Shown here one piece after another: positions 1 through 7,250 of a stretch of 59,204 nucleotides of DNA. The DNA is taken from NCBI GenBank assembly GCA_947476925.1, contig CANJSF010000020.1:1-59204 (forward strand), written 5' to 3'. The position numbers were made by a program, and so were the translations under genes. Numbering within the stretch: position 1 is the stretch's first letter; every line of letters starts with the position of its first letter. The notes under the pieces are model-generated. The model saw only the letters and a list, made by a program, of their open reading frames with translations. It searched no databases and was not told the DNA's origin. The DNA is from Rhodospirillaceae bacterium (GTDB taxonomy: Bacteria > Pseudomonadota > Alphaproteobacteria > Rhodospirillales > Rhodospirillaceae).

Positions 1-772
1 ACTCCCCAATCGAGGTCGGCAGTGCGACGCCCAACAGTTTTGAAAACGCATCCTTGAGCGTGGCTGACACCCATTGCGGATCTGCCTCGACATGAGCCCC
101 TGACCAATCAGCGCTTGCTTGAAGGACCCAACTCTCTGGCCCGCTGCGGCCGGGCTTTCAATTATTGCGGGCGGCCCAGCCAATAACACCCTCACTTCGC
201 CAGCAATCCTGTGCAACTGCTACTGCTTGCGAAAATGCCACCATCACCGTCCAACACGGCTCGCTGGGCACTGCGCCAGCACGGGCGGCGAACTCAGGCG
301 ATATGGATTCCAGCAGGGCAAAGGCTTGCTCCGCGGGGGTCGCGATAATGACCAGATCTACACAGACGGCCGCATCATGTTCGAGAACCAATTGCCAGCC
401 TTGGCCGTGTCTCTCAACTCGCGTCACAAGCGTCGACCACCGGACTGACAGGGTGCTGGCCAATTGCCGGACCGGCGCACTCATGGTTGGGACGCCGACG
501 TACGCCTCGCTTCCGGCAGAGGGCCAGATTGCAACTGTTCCCTCAGATATCCAGGCGTCGACCCGCCGTCGGAACGCAGGTTCACGAACCGTGAAGTATT
601 GCGCCCCGTGGTCGAAATGCGCTTCGCCAACGGCTGTCGGGATTCGTCGCGACGACATGCGGCCACCGGGTCCGCGCCCCTTGTCGAAGAGCATTACATC
701 ATGGCTTCGGCTCGCCAAACTCTCGGCGCACGCTAGGCCTGCCAGACCCGCGCCAACAATCCCAATCCGCAT
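1..772 (-). pseudogene. NAD(P)/FAD-dependent oxidoreductase (COG3380, renalase-like), interrupted by in-frame TGA and cut by the window edge
   Basis: The ATG at 772 (preceded by AAGGA 8 nt upstream) opens a Rossmann flavoprotein: GAGLAG at residues 7-12 binds the FAD ADP moiety, followed near residues 30-43 by the DKGRGPGGRMSSRR stretch typical of this amine-oxidase-like family. Reading stops at a TGA (160..158) after 204 residues, yet the same frame stays open for another 52 codons to the window edge and reads KPGR...ESWVLQASADWSG, the expected continuation of this ~310-330 residue family. The stop sits where relatives have Ser in the (N/S)SKPGR segment, so one C-to-G change (TCA to TGA) explains it. 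It lies 36 bp after an SDR gene in a minus-strand operon. Substrate unknown. A sequencing error is the main alternative to a true nonsense mutation. Confidence 0.75.
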
Positions 773-808
773 CACTAATTTCCTTAAAGGTTAAATGCAG
801 TGACTTGC

Positions 809-1528
809 TCACCAGGTCACGACCTGGCCGCGCCAGTCGAAAAACCCGCCGCTGGATTCTGACGTCAGTTGATCAACGACCGCAAGCAAATGGAGGGCTG
901 CCGCTGCGGGTGAATGAACCTCTAGGCCTGTTGTTGCAAACGGGGCAGAGAGCGACGTCGCGACTGTGCCGGGATGCAGAGCAATACATAGCGCGTCAGG
1001 AGACCGACGCGCCAATTCAACCGCAGCGGTTCGTACCAGTTGATTGAGGGCAGCTTTGGAGGCTCGGTAGGCATACCAACCGCCCAGTCGATTATCGCCG
1101 ATGCTTCCTACCCTGGCCGAGAGCGTCGCGAAGACCGCCTTGCCCGATCGGGGTAAACGCGGCAGGACGTGCTTCATGATAAGTGCCGGTCCAATCGCGT
1201 TCAGGGCAAATGATCGAGCGAGGTTTACTCCATTGAGTTCTCGCCAACTTTTTTCTGGGGCTTGGTGATCATCGTGCAGAAACCCCGTCGCATTGATCAC
1301 AAGACGAAGCTCACCCTTGCCGGCCGCGAACGCTACAGCGCGTTCGATGCTGGTCTCGTCCAACAGGTCAATCGACGGCGATGTGCTGCGACCGAGCGCG
1401 ACAACATTCGAAAAAAATCCCGCCGCCTGGATCGCTTCGACCAATGCGCCGCCGATACCGCCCGTGGCTCCAAACACGACCGCCACGCCTGACGGTGACA
1501 GCGATCCAAGGTTAACCTGGCCGGTCAT
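809..1528 (-). CDS. Short-chain dehydrogenase/reductase (SDR)
   Basis: A 239-residue classical SDR. The dinucleotide-binding motif GATGGIG is at residues 20-26, NATG near 79-82, the catalytic Ser around 137 and the Y-x-x-x-K motif as YRASK at 154-158. I chose the ATG at 1528 because it overlaps the upstream stop by one base (TGATG), a normal arrangement for translational coupling; the longer open frame upstream of it only shadows the preceding gene. It sits between a DCC-family thiol oxidoreductase and a FAD oxidoreductase on the same strand, so the three probably form one redox operon. The substrate cannot be inferred. Confidence 0.85.
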   Translation of the reverse strand: MTGQVNLGSLSPSGVAVVFGATGGIGGALVEAIQAAGFFSNVVALGRSTSPSIDLLDETSIERAVAFAAGKGELRLVINATGFLHDDHQAPEKSWRELNGVNLARSFALNAIGPALIMKHVLPRLPRSGKAVFATLSARVGSIGDNRLGGWYAYRASKAALNQLVRTAAVELARRSPDALCIALHPGTVATSLSAPFATTGLEVHSPAAAALHLLAVVDQLTSESSGGFFDWRGQVVTW

Positions 1529-1935
1529 CAGCGCTGAGCTCCGCCGCTGCTCGCCCTCAACTTCAGTAATCGCGCAACGAGGCGGGAAATGAATGGTCGG
1601 GCCCGGAGAAACATCCTGTAGCCAAATTCGAGCGCAGATAACACTCCTGGCAGCGATGAGAGCCGCGCCGCCCAGCGCCAACCCGGCAAAAGCTTCCAAA
1701 CCTCTCGAAATGCAGCCGCGCCTGAGACGACGCGACCATCACTCGCACGCACATGAAAACGTTCCAGCGCCTGCTGTTGGGTGATTCCATCAGGGGTTAC
1801 GGCATCGGCTTCAGAGACATCGATAAAACAAAGCGCACCCGCCTTGTTCATACGGCGATAGTGTCCTATTTCCGCCCGACACAGAGGACACGAGCCGTCG
1901 AAATAGATCGTTGACTTTGAAAGCTCTTGCTCCAT
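1528..1935 (-). CDS. Thiol-disulfide oxidoreductase of the DCC family (DUF393)
   Basis: A 135-residue protein beginning at the ATG at 1935, with a good AGGAG Shine-Dalgarno shortly upstream; an alternative start 27 codons further up adds no conserved sequence. It carries the family signature YFDGSCPLC (residues 11-19), with the redox pair Cys16/Cys19, and a hydrophobic C-terminal half (FGYRMFLRARPFISRLVARLL). DCC proteins are thioredoxin-like small proteins of poorly defined role. First gene of a three-gene operon (DCC, SDR, FAD oxidoreductase). Family assignment is firm; function is not known. Confidence 0.85.
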   Translation of the reverse strand: MEQELSKSTIYFDGSCPLCRAEIGHYRRMNKAGALCFIDVSEADAVTPDGITQQQALERFHVRASDGRVVSGAAAFREVWKLLPGWRWAARLSSLPGVLSALEFGYRMFLRARPFISRLVARLLKLRASSGGAQR

Positions 1936-1992
1936 GCAAATCTCCTGAATATCAAACGGCTGGTTGACTATCCGGGGATTGATGAAAGAAAG

Positions 1993-2024
1993 GCGGTTCC
2001 TCAATCTGCCAAGCAAAGAACCGC
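1993..2024 (-). terminator. Candidate weak terminator between the small membrane-protein genes and the DCC operon
   Basis: Perfect 7-bp inverted repeat (GCGGTTC at 1993-1999, GAACCGC at 2018-2024) with an 18-base spacer. On the minus strand it is followed by a pyrimidine-rich CTTTCTTTC tail. It lies in the 165-bp gap downstream of the DUF2892 gene. The loop is large, so termination strength is doubtful. Confidence 0.35.
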
Positions 2025-2100
2025 TAAACGCCCGAGCAAAAAATTATTTTGCGCCGTTACTCACATTCATTATTTAGACCTTCAAAGGTCCAAAGGGCTT

Positions 2101-2316
2101 CTAGGTTTCACAGGTTGAGAAGCCAAAAAAACCATAGACGAAGCAGTGGCCCTTAGTTCCTGACCAAATCAGCGACACTCCGACCAGCACGGAAACAACG
2201 GAAGCTACGGTGTACGAGGCCACCTGCGGTAGATTCATGATGATTGGAAGCGATAAAAATGCGAGTCCAAACATCCAACGCGCCATGCGGTCCACATAGC
2301 CAACATTCTTTTTCAT
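2101..2316 (-). CDS. DUF2892 (YgaP-like) small membrane protein
   Basis: A 71-residue protein starting MKKNVGYVDRMARWMFGLAF, which matches the conserved beginning of DUF2892 proteins, followed by two hydrophobic segments (about residues 13-30 and 35-53) and ending GHCFVYGFFGFSTCET. The start at 2316 has GGCGAG 6 nt upstream; an ATG two codons earlier (2322) is possible. DUF2892 domains form small two-helix membrane units, sometimes attached to rhodanese domains. It follows another small membrane protein with 33 bp between them. Physiological role unknown. Confidence 0.8.
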   Translation of the reverse strand: MKKNVGYVDRMARWMFGLAFLSLPIIMNLPQVASYTVASVVSVLVGVSLIWSGTKGHCFVYGFFGFSTCET

Positions 2317-2349
2317 AGTCATCTCGCCAAAATACTATCTGGTGATTGC

Positions 2350-2646
2350 TTAAATGTGCTCGCCGTCGCGACCCCGACCTAACCCGGCCTTGAAAAGTTT
2401 CGGCCTCATTGTCGCTGCTGACCAAGTCGCAACAGTGATTGTCGCTGCTCCAATTAAAAACGCATGTCCAACAATGCTCGCAGCAAGCATCGTATAGCTT
2501 CCGATTGCGACGCAAAAACTGACAGCCCACATACAACCCAAGAGCTGCAAAACATAATGTCGCATCGAAGGGTCGGGGATGTGGCGAAGTGGGCTTACGT
2601 TGTGATTAAAGACGAAATTCCATAGGTAGATCACAAACTGCTTCAT
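2350..2646 (-). CDS. Small membrane protein of unknown function (98 aa)
   Basis: Starts at an ATG (2646) and begins MKQFVIYLWNFVFNHNVSPL, with a basic/aromatic N-terminus, RHIPDPSMRHYVLQLLG near residues 21-37 and two likely transmembrane helices (about 33-54 and 58-79). I do not recognise a named family. The compact layout with the DUF2892 gene just downstream on the same strand suggests a two-gene unit encoding membrane proteins. The surrounding DNA is AT-richer than the window average. An alternative is that it is a shadow ORF, but its regular helix pattern and adjacency argue for a real gene. Confidence 0.6.
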   Translation of the reverse strand: MKQFVIYLWNFVFNHNVSPLRHIPDPSMRHYVLQLLGCMWAVSFCVAIGSYTMLAASIVGHAFLIGAATITVATWSAATMRPKLFKAGLGRGRDGEHI

Positions 2647-2877
2647 TGCATTGATCGCTTTATCTAGCGCTCCCTAACTTTGTTTATAGAGTTGTTCGGC
2701 AACTCAAGGTGATGGGAACTACTAAATAACCATCACGACGCCAGTGTGAATTGCTTGATGTTATATTTACGCTGCTGGCAACCAATTGGATCTGTCGCGC
2801 AATTTCCCAGGTTACATGCGTCACAAATAGGCTTATGGATTAACTCAATAAACAATGGATGGAATGGGAAATGTGTC

Positions 2878-3204
2878 ATGGCTGATCGCGAGAAATCCAC
2901 GCCAACTCATCGGACTGACTTTATCCCGGCGCAGAAGGATGATGTGTTCCTCTCCAACGCGGCACTCGACAATGTGACGTCGGCAGTCATCGCCTTAGGC
3001 AGTGAGTTCTGGGCGCTTCAAAAGCGGATGAACGTTGTCGAGACGTTGCTTGAAGCCAAAGGCTCTGTGTCAAAAGACATGATCGAGAGTTACCGTCCTT
3101 CGGAGGAGCAAAGCGCTGCTTGGGAAGATCAGCGTGACCGATTCATCAAACGAGTTTACGGATTTCTACAGAATACTCACTCTTCTTCAAAAAAAGCCGG
3201 GTAG
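2878..3204 (+). CDS. Hypothetical soluble protein upstream of the methyltransferase (108 aa)
   Basis: I do not recognise the family. The ATG at 2878 starts MADREKSTPTHRTDF; the open frame extends further upstream, but that extension is low-complexity AT-rich DNA with unlikely protein sequence. The protein is hydrophilic and predicted helical: a stretch around residues 30-60 (SAVIALGSEFWALQKRMNVV) could form an amphipathic or coiled helix, and it ends in Ser/Lys. It lies 11 bp upstream of the Tat-signal methyltransferase on the same strand, so the two are probably co-transcribed and may act together. Confidence 0.6.
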   Translation: MADREKSTPTHRTDFIPAQKDDVFLSNAALDNVTSAVIALGSEFWALQKRMNVVETLLEAKGSVSKDMIESYRPSEEQSAAWEDQRDRFIKRVYGFLQNTHSSSKKAG

Positions 3205-3215
3205 GACAGATCATC

Positions 3216-4415
3216 ATGATGGATAGACGAACGCTGTTCGGCACGACTGTCGCCTTAGCGGGAACCCTCGCATCCGACTTATCCGTGGGGGAGGCTGATG
3301 CTGCGACAAAAAAGGCGGCGCTCCCAAATGACATCGAACCTCGTGGCACCTATCCTGAGGGTCGACTTGAACGGCTACCGAGCCTTGATCTGGAAAGCCG
3401 CCTGGAATTTGCACAAGGATTTCGCAAGTGGTCACTGCGGGAATTTGGCCGTGCCAGTTCCGACCGAATCAATCAGCTGGTCAAAGAGGCGGGCTTCGAT
3501 CCGAAAGTCTCTCCGCCAATCAAAGATTTGCTCGCTGCAGTTGGCAACGACCTCACCGTTTGGACTAATGTGCGGTGCAAGACAACCGCGCAGCAAATCA
3601 TGTGGAAGAACCTCGTTGATGGATTTCACGCCAACGAACGGGCTTATTTTGAAGAGCTTGAGACGTCAGATAAATTGGGCCCCGGCAGCCTGGAGTTAAA
3701 CAACGACATAACTCTGCCTCAGTATACCAAGCATGAAATCCACATTCAGCCGGGCGGTTACGTTGGAGATCCTCTCGGTGGCTGTGTGTATCATTACGGG
3801 GTGAATGTTTTCACGCTCGACCTAAAATCGGAGGATCAATTTCATCGAGATTTAGCCGCTATAGTTCCCATTCCTTCAGACGGAAAGGCACAGCGCTTTC
3901 TCGATATTGGCACCGGTGTTGCCCAATTACCGATGGCTCTGAAAGAACGCTTTCCGCAAGCCGAGATCTGGGGGATCGATGTTGGCACACCAATGTTGCG
4001 ATACGGCCATATGCGAGCCATCGAACAAAACCTTGAAATCCATCTCGCCCAGCGCCTGGCAGAAGATACAAAATTTGAGGACAATAGTTTTGACGTGGTA
4101 ACAGCCTATATCCTGTTCCACGAAGTGCCCACGGAGCACGCCAAGAAGATTCTTGCTGAAGTGCGCCGAATACTTCGACCAGGCGGCGTCTTCTTTCCCG
4201 TTGATTTCAAGACGTATTCGCAGACCACCACTTCAGCTAGCGGCCGTTTTAATCAATGGTGGGATCATGTGTATAATAACGAAGTGTGGGCCGAGGAGTA
4301 TCGTAACTCAGACTTTATACAGATGATGACAGATGCAGGACTCACCGTTCGCGAGGATGCTCCCACATTAGAGCCGAGGTTTTGGAACGGAGTCATGGGC
4401 ATAAAGACAGCATAG
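3216..4415 (+). CDS. SAM-dependent class I methyltransferase with N-terminal twin-arginine-like signal
   Basis: 399 residues, ATG at 3216 (or 3219) with AGGACAG upstream. The C-terminal half is a Rossmann methyltransferase: motif I FLDIGTGVAQLP near residues 228-240, acidic motif II WGIDVG about 20 residues later, then FDVVTAYILFHEVP and LRPGGVFFPVDF. The N-terminus reads MMDRRTLFGTT, a hydrophobic run, then a small-residue stretch ending EADAA: a plausible Tat signal with RRTLF. The region between signal and methyltransferase domain (about 40-220) is unassigned. Export of a SAM enzyme would be unusual because SAM is cytoplasmic, so the N-terminus may instead be a membrane anchor or a coincidental motif. 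Substrate unknown. Confidence 0.75.
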   Translation: MMDRRTLFGTTVALAGTLASDLSVGEADAATKKAALPNDIEPRGTYPEGRLERLPSLDLESRLEFAQGFRKWSLREFGRASSDRINQLVKEAGFDPKVSPPIKDLLAAVGNDLTVWTNVRCKTTAQQIMWKNLVDGFHANERAYFEELETSDKLGPGSLELNNDITLPQYTKHEIHIQPGGYVGDPLGGCVYHYGVNVFTLDLKSEDQFHRDLAAIVPIPSDGKAQRFLDIGTGVAQLPMALKERFPQAEIWGIDVGTPMLRYGHMRAIEQNLEIHLAQRLAEDTKFEDNSFDVVTAYILFHEVPTEHAKKILAEVRRILRPGGVFFPVDFKTYSQTTTSASGRFNQWWDHVYNNEVWAEEYRNSDFIQMMTDAGLTVREDAPTLEPRFWNGVMGIKTA

Positions 4416-4470
4416 CTGGGAAATGTGCATTGAGTCGGAACAGACTGAACGTCTGGCGGAAGCGCAGCGG

Positions 4471-4491
4471 GCGACATCGTGGCGATGTCGC
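4471..4491. repeat. Perfect 9-bp inverted repeat (hairpin) beside the recombinase remnant
   Basis: GCGACATCG (4471-4479) and CGATGTCGC (4483-4491) flank a three-base spacer TGG. It starts 56 bp after the methyltransferase stop and ends just before the recombinase remnant. A weaker hairpin (CAGAC at 4441-4445, GTCTG at 4451-4455) precedes it. No T-run follows on either strand, so a classical terminator is unlikely. Confidence 0.5.
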
Positions 4492-4501
4492 TGCAGTGTG
4501 A

Positions 4502-4645
4502 ACGCTCGCTTTTATTGAGCCCGACATCACGTCGGTGATTCTTGACGGTCGCCAACCTCAGCGTCTGACCATGAAGAAAATGCTGCGGCACGTTCCCGTC
4601 GCGTGGGTAGAACAACGCAAAGCGTTCGGCTTTCCCTCAGCCTAA
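4502..4645 (+). pseudogene. C-terminal remnant of a serine site-specific recombinase
   Basis: An open stretch of 47 codons reads TLAFIEPDITSVILDGRQPQ followed by RLTMKKMLRHVPVAWVEQRK and AFGFPSA, then TAA (4643-4645). The block PDI-x-x-x-ILDGRQP, then a hydrophobic segment, then W-x-EQR-x-x-GF is the usual C-terminal tail of large serine recombinases (resolvase/DNA-invertase type). A TGA (4499-4501) lies immediately upstream in frame, and the preceding 80 bp shows no recombinase similarity in any frame I read; the catalytic domain is missing. It lies about 290 bp from the 3' end of tRNA-Gln, consistent with decayed mobile DNA at a tRNA-associated site. Confidence 0.7.
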
Positions 4646-4932
4646 AATTATCTGAGGCGCTTTATAGAGCGCGTTGCGTAGCAACATTTGTTGCATGGGC
4701 AACGTGGAAGCTTTGCTCGTTACTGAGTTCCTTGGGCGCGATTTCGGGCCATAATTTGCGATATCGCCATCCCAAAAACTCAGCCCCAGAGAAACACTGG
4801 GCGAGAGGCCCTCATTTCCCAGAACTTGGCCTCACCGCAATGCCCAGTGGGGCCCAAGATAGGCGGCAACCCTCTGAAATATCGGGCGAATTCGGAGAAG
4901 CTCAGGCGAGAGATTGTTCGGGCTTGGGTGGT
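4646..4932. other. Non-coding stretch between recombinase remnant and tRNA-Gln
   Basis: No convincing gene. Short self-complementary pieces occur (GTTGCGTAGCAAC around 4674, and GTTGC...GCAAC around 4690-4705). Open frames here run straight through the tRNA, so I regard them as spurious. No copy of the tRNA-Gln 3' end (a possible att repeat) is visible between here and position 1. Confidence 0.5.
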
Positions 4933-5007
4933 TGGCTGGGGCGCCAGGATTCGAACCTGGGGATGCCGGTACCAAAAACCGGTGCCTTACCGCTTGGCGA
5001 CGCCCCA
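4933..5007 (-). tRNA. tRNA-Gln (anticodon TTG)
   Basis: Read on the minus strand the 75-nt gene folds into a cloverleaf: acceptor TGGGGCG pairs with CGCCCCA, followed by the discriminator G and an encoded CCA (ending at 4933). The T-arm carries GGTTCGAATCC. The anticodon stem CCGGT/ACCGG closes the loop TTTTGGT with anticodon TTG (4975..4973), specifying Gln. A hairpin (5018-5041) separates it from the DsbD-like gene. Its 3' end faces the recombinase remnant. Confidence 0.97.
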
Positions 5008-5017
5008 CCACGCATCA

Positions 5018-5041
5018 GTGCCAGCCACAAAGGCTGGGCAC
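5018..5041 (-). other. Hairpin between the dsbD-like gene and tRNA-Gln
   Basis: GTGCCAGCC (5018-5026) pairs with GGCTGGGCAC (5032-5041) with a single-base bulge. There is no T-run, so this may be a processing or pause structure in the tRNA 5' leader rather than a terminator. Confidence 0.35.
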
Positions 5042-5102
5042 TTGAACGGGCGGCACCATACCGACACAGCCGAGCCCCTGCAACCCTTGGATCGGATTGT
5101 TT

Positions 5103-7220
5103 TTATTGGCCTTTCAGGGCGGCCAGCACCAGGCCGGGGGTGAGGAGCTGCGGCAAAACCTGGGGTTCGGCGCTGCCTTTCCGGTAGACGACATATAAAG
5201 GTACGCCCGAGCGGCCAAAACTCGCTAGGGTTCGGGCAATCTCGGCGTCGCGGTTAGTCCAGTCGGCTTTGAGGTACACAACCTTCTCATCAATCAGGGC
5301 TTGCTTCACCTCGGCGGTTGATAGCGCTACGCGCTCGTTCATGAGGCATGTAATGCACCAGGCGGCAGTAAAATTCACAAACACCGTGCGCCCTTCGGCG
5401 CGCAATTGGTTGACGCGGTCGGGCGAATACACCTCGGTGGCTGCGCCGCCTGAGGGGGCAATCGAATAAGCCGGTGGTGCGTTGGCCACCGATGTAATCA
5501 AGGTACCGACGGCAATTAGTGAAAGCACAGCGAATGCGGCACTCAGCCCGACCTTGCCGGACCGTTGGGCCTGCCCCGCAAGCCACGCCGCAAACCCAAG
5601 GAAAATCAAGCCGGCCAGTGCCGCGGCCAGACCTTCGGGCCCGACTTGTTGGGCCAATACCCACACCATCCAAGCCGCCGAAGCGTACATCGGAAATGCC
5701 AAAATTTCTTTCAGACGCGACATCCACGCGCCCGGCCTCGGCAAAACTCTCGCCACGCGCGGGCTCAGACTGAGGAGTAAGAAAGGCGCGGCCAGGCCAA
5801 ACGCTAAACTTTCAAATACAAGGAGCGTGACCAGCGGCGGCTGCGTCAGGGCGTAGCCTACTGCAGCGCCCATGAACGGGGCGGTACACGGCGTGGCCAC
5901 AATAACGGCAAGGGCGCCGGTAAAGAATGCGCCTGTCACTCCACCACGTTGAGTCAGGCTTTCGCCCGCGCCCATAATTCCGCCGCCAATACCGAACACA
6001 CCCGAAAGGTTTAGCCCGAGTGCCAGCAACACATAGGCGATGACGGCCACAAAAGCCGGTGACTGAAGTTGAAAGCCCCAGCCAATTTCACTTCCGGCAC
6101 TGCGCAGGCCAATCAGCACCGCGGCGAGAAGTCCGAACGTCACCATCACGCCCAGTGTATACGCAACACCATCGCGCTGGCGCGCACCGCTGTCCTCATC
6201 GCCATGGGCGGCAAACGCAAACGCCTTCATCGCCAATACGGGAAGTACGCAAGGCATCAGGTTTAAAATCAGCCCTCCGGCGAAAGCCAGCACCACAGCC
6301 AACCAAAGCCCGACATCAGTTGCGGGCATGTTTGCTGGTGTCGTCGCGCTGGCCGGCATGGCCGGTGCCGAGGCGCTAAAAGAATAAGCGGTATTTTGTT
6401 GGCCATCGGCAACCACAATCAAGCCGCCAGTTTGCGCAGGCAGATCAAGTGGCGATTCTGTGGCCGCCATCGTGATGGTGAATTGATCGGCCGAAATTTT
6501 GGTCGTTTGAAGCGCTGCGTTATCGATCAGGCCACTATCATAGGGGAAGAAAGTCAGCTGCGCCGTTGGCGCAACGCGCAACCCCGGACCGGCATTCACA
6601 AGAACCTCAGCGCCTTGGCGTGTGATCGCCACTGGCCACGGTGCAGGTGTCGGGCTTTGCGCAAGCGCTGAATTAATTTGTGCCAAGTCCGCTGAGGGCT
6701 TGGTCGGTGTCGTTGGGTCTAACGGCAGCGCAATGCGGAAGCTGCCTTCGTCGGGTACGCAAATTTCGGCGCACACTAACCAGTTGGCTGTGGCATCAAG
6801 GGTGAGCGTTTGCGCGCCAGAGAGCGTATCGGCAATCGTAATCTGGACGGGCAGAATCACCAGGTCGTCATAGCCAAAGTTGACCAGTGGTCCGTAGGGA
6901 ATGCGTTGGGGTGCGGGCCACTGAATGTCGCCTGCGCTTACGCCATTGGGCATCGTCCAGGTAATCGAACCCGGCAGCCCGGAATCGCCTGGGTTGCGCC
7001 AGTACGTATGCCAGCCCGGATCGAGTTCGAGTTTCAATGCCGCCCAAATTTTATCACCCGGGCGCACGCGCTCGGCAGAAAGCATGAGCGTTGCGCGCGT
7101 GTGCTCGGTGACCACGCGAGGGCCAGGCGCAGTGTCGGCTTGCGCATAGGCCGTGATGGCCACGCCAAATACGAATGTGACGAGGCTGACGATGCGGATT
7201 GCCAAATGATATAATGTCAT
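5103..7220 (-). CDS. DsbD/ScsB-type thiol:disulfide interchange protein
   Basis: 705 residues. A signal peptide (residues 1-27, ending AYAQA) leads a periplasmic N-terminal domain of the DsbD family, then a transmembrane core of roughly eight helices (about 300-590) with the CVLP and ATPCTAPF motifs carrying the membrane cysteines. The C-terminal thioredoxin-like domain has FVNFTAAWCITC, with redox Cys622 and Cys625. The protein carries electrons from cytoplasmic thioredoxin across the membrane to periplasmic thiols, serving disulfide isomerisation, cytochrome c maturation or copper-stress functions. Its length exceeds classical DsbD (about 565 aa) and fits the longer ScsB-like forms. It is 30 bp downstream of ispE. 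Family call is firm; the exact periplasmic partner is not visible. Confidence 0.9.
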   Translation of the reverse strand: MTLYHLAIRIVSLVTFVFGVAITAYAQADTAPGPRVVTEHTRATLMLSAERVRPGDKIWAALKLELDPGWHTYWRNPGDSGLPGSITWTMPNGVSAGDIQWPAPQRIPYGPLVNFGYDDLVILPVQITIADTLSGAQTLTLDATANWLVCAEICVPDEGSFRIALPLDPTTPTKPSADLAQINSALAQSPTPAPWPVAITRQGAEVLVNAGPGLRVAPTAQLTFFPYDSGLIDNAALQTTKISADQFTITMAATESPLDLPAQTGGLIVVADGQQNTAYSFSASAPAMPASATTPANMPATDVGLWLAVVLAFAGGLILNLMPCVLPVLAMKAFAFAAHGDEDSGARQRDGVAYTLGVMVTFGLLAAVLIGLRSAGSEIGWGFQLQSPAFVAVIAYVLLALGLNLSGVFGIGGGIMGAGESLTQRGGVTGAFFTGALAVIVATPCTAPFMGAAVGYALTQPPLVTLLVFESLAFGLAAPFLLLSLSPRVARVLPRPGAWMSRLKEILAFPMYASAAWMVWVLAQQVGPEGLAAALAGLIFLGFAAWLAGQAQRSGKVGLSAAFAVLSLIAVGTLITSVANAPPAYSIAPSGGAATEVYSPDRVNQLRAEGRTVFVNFTAAWCITCLMNERVALSTAEVKQALIDEKVVYLKADWTNRDAEIARTLASFGRSGVPLYVVYRKGSAEPQVLPQLLTPGLVLAALKGQ

Positions 7221-7250
7221 GGGTCTACAATAGTGTGATTGCCGCGCAGT

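Noticed and set aside
158-160. TGA as a selenocysteine codon in the flavoprotein
   Set aside because: The family has Ser, not Cys or Sec, at this place, and no SECIS-like hairpin is apparent just after it.
4603-5187. Long plus-strand open frame (194 codons)
   Set aside because: It runs through the recombinase tail, tRNA-Gln and the end of the DsbD-like gene on the other strand; no family-like sequence.
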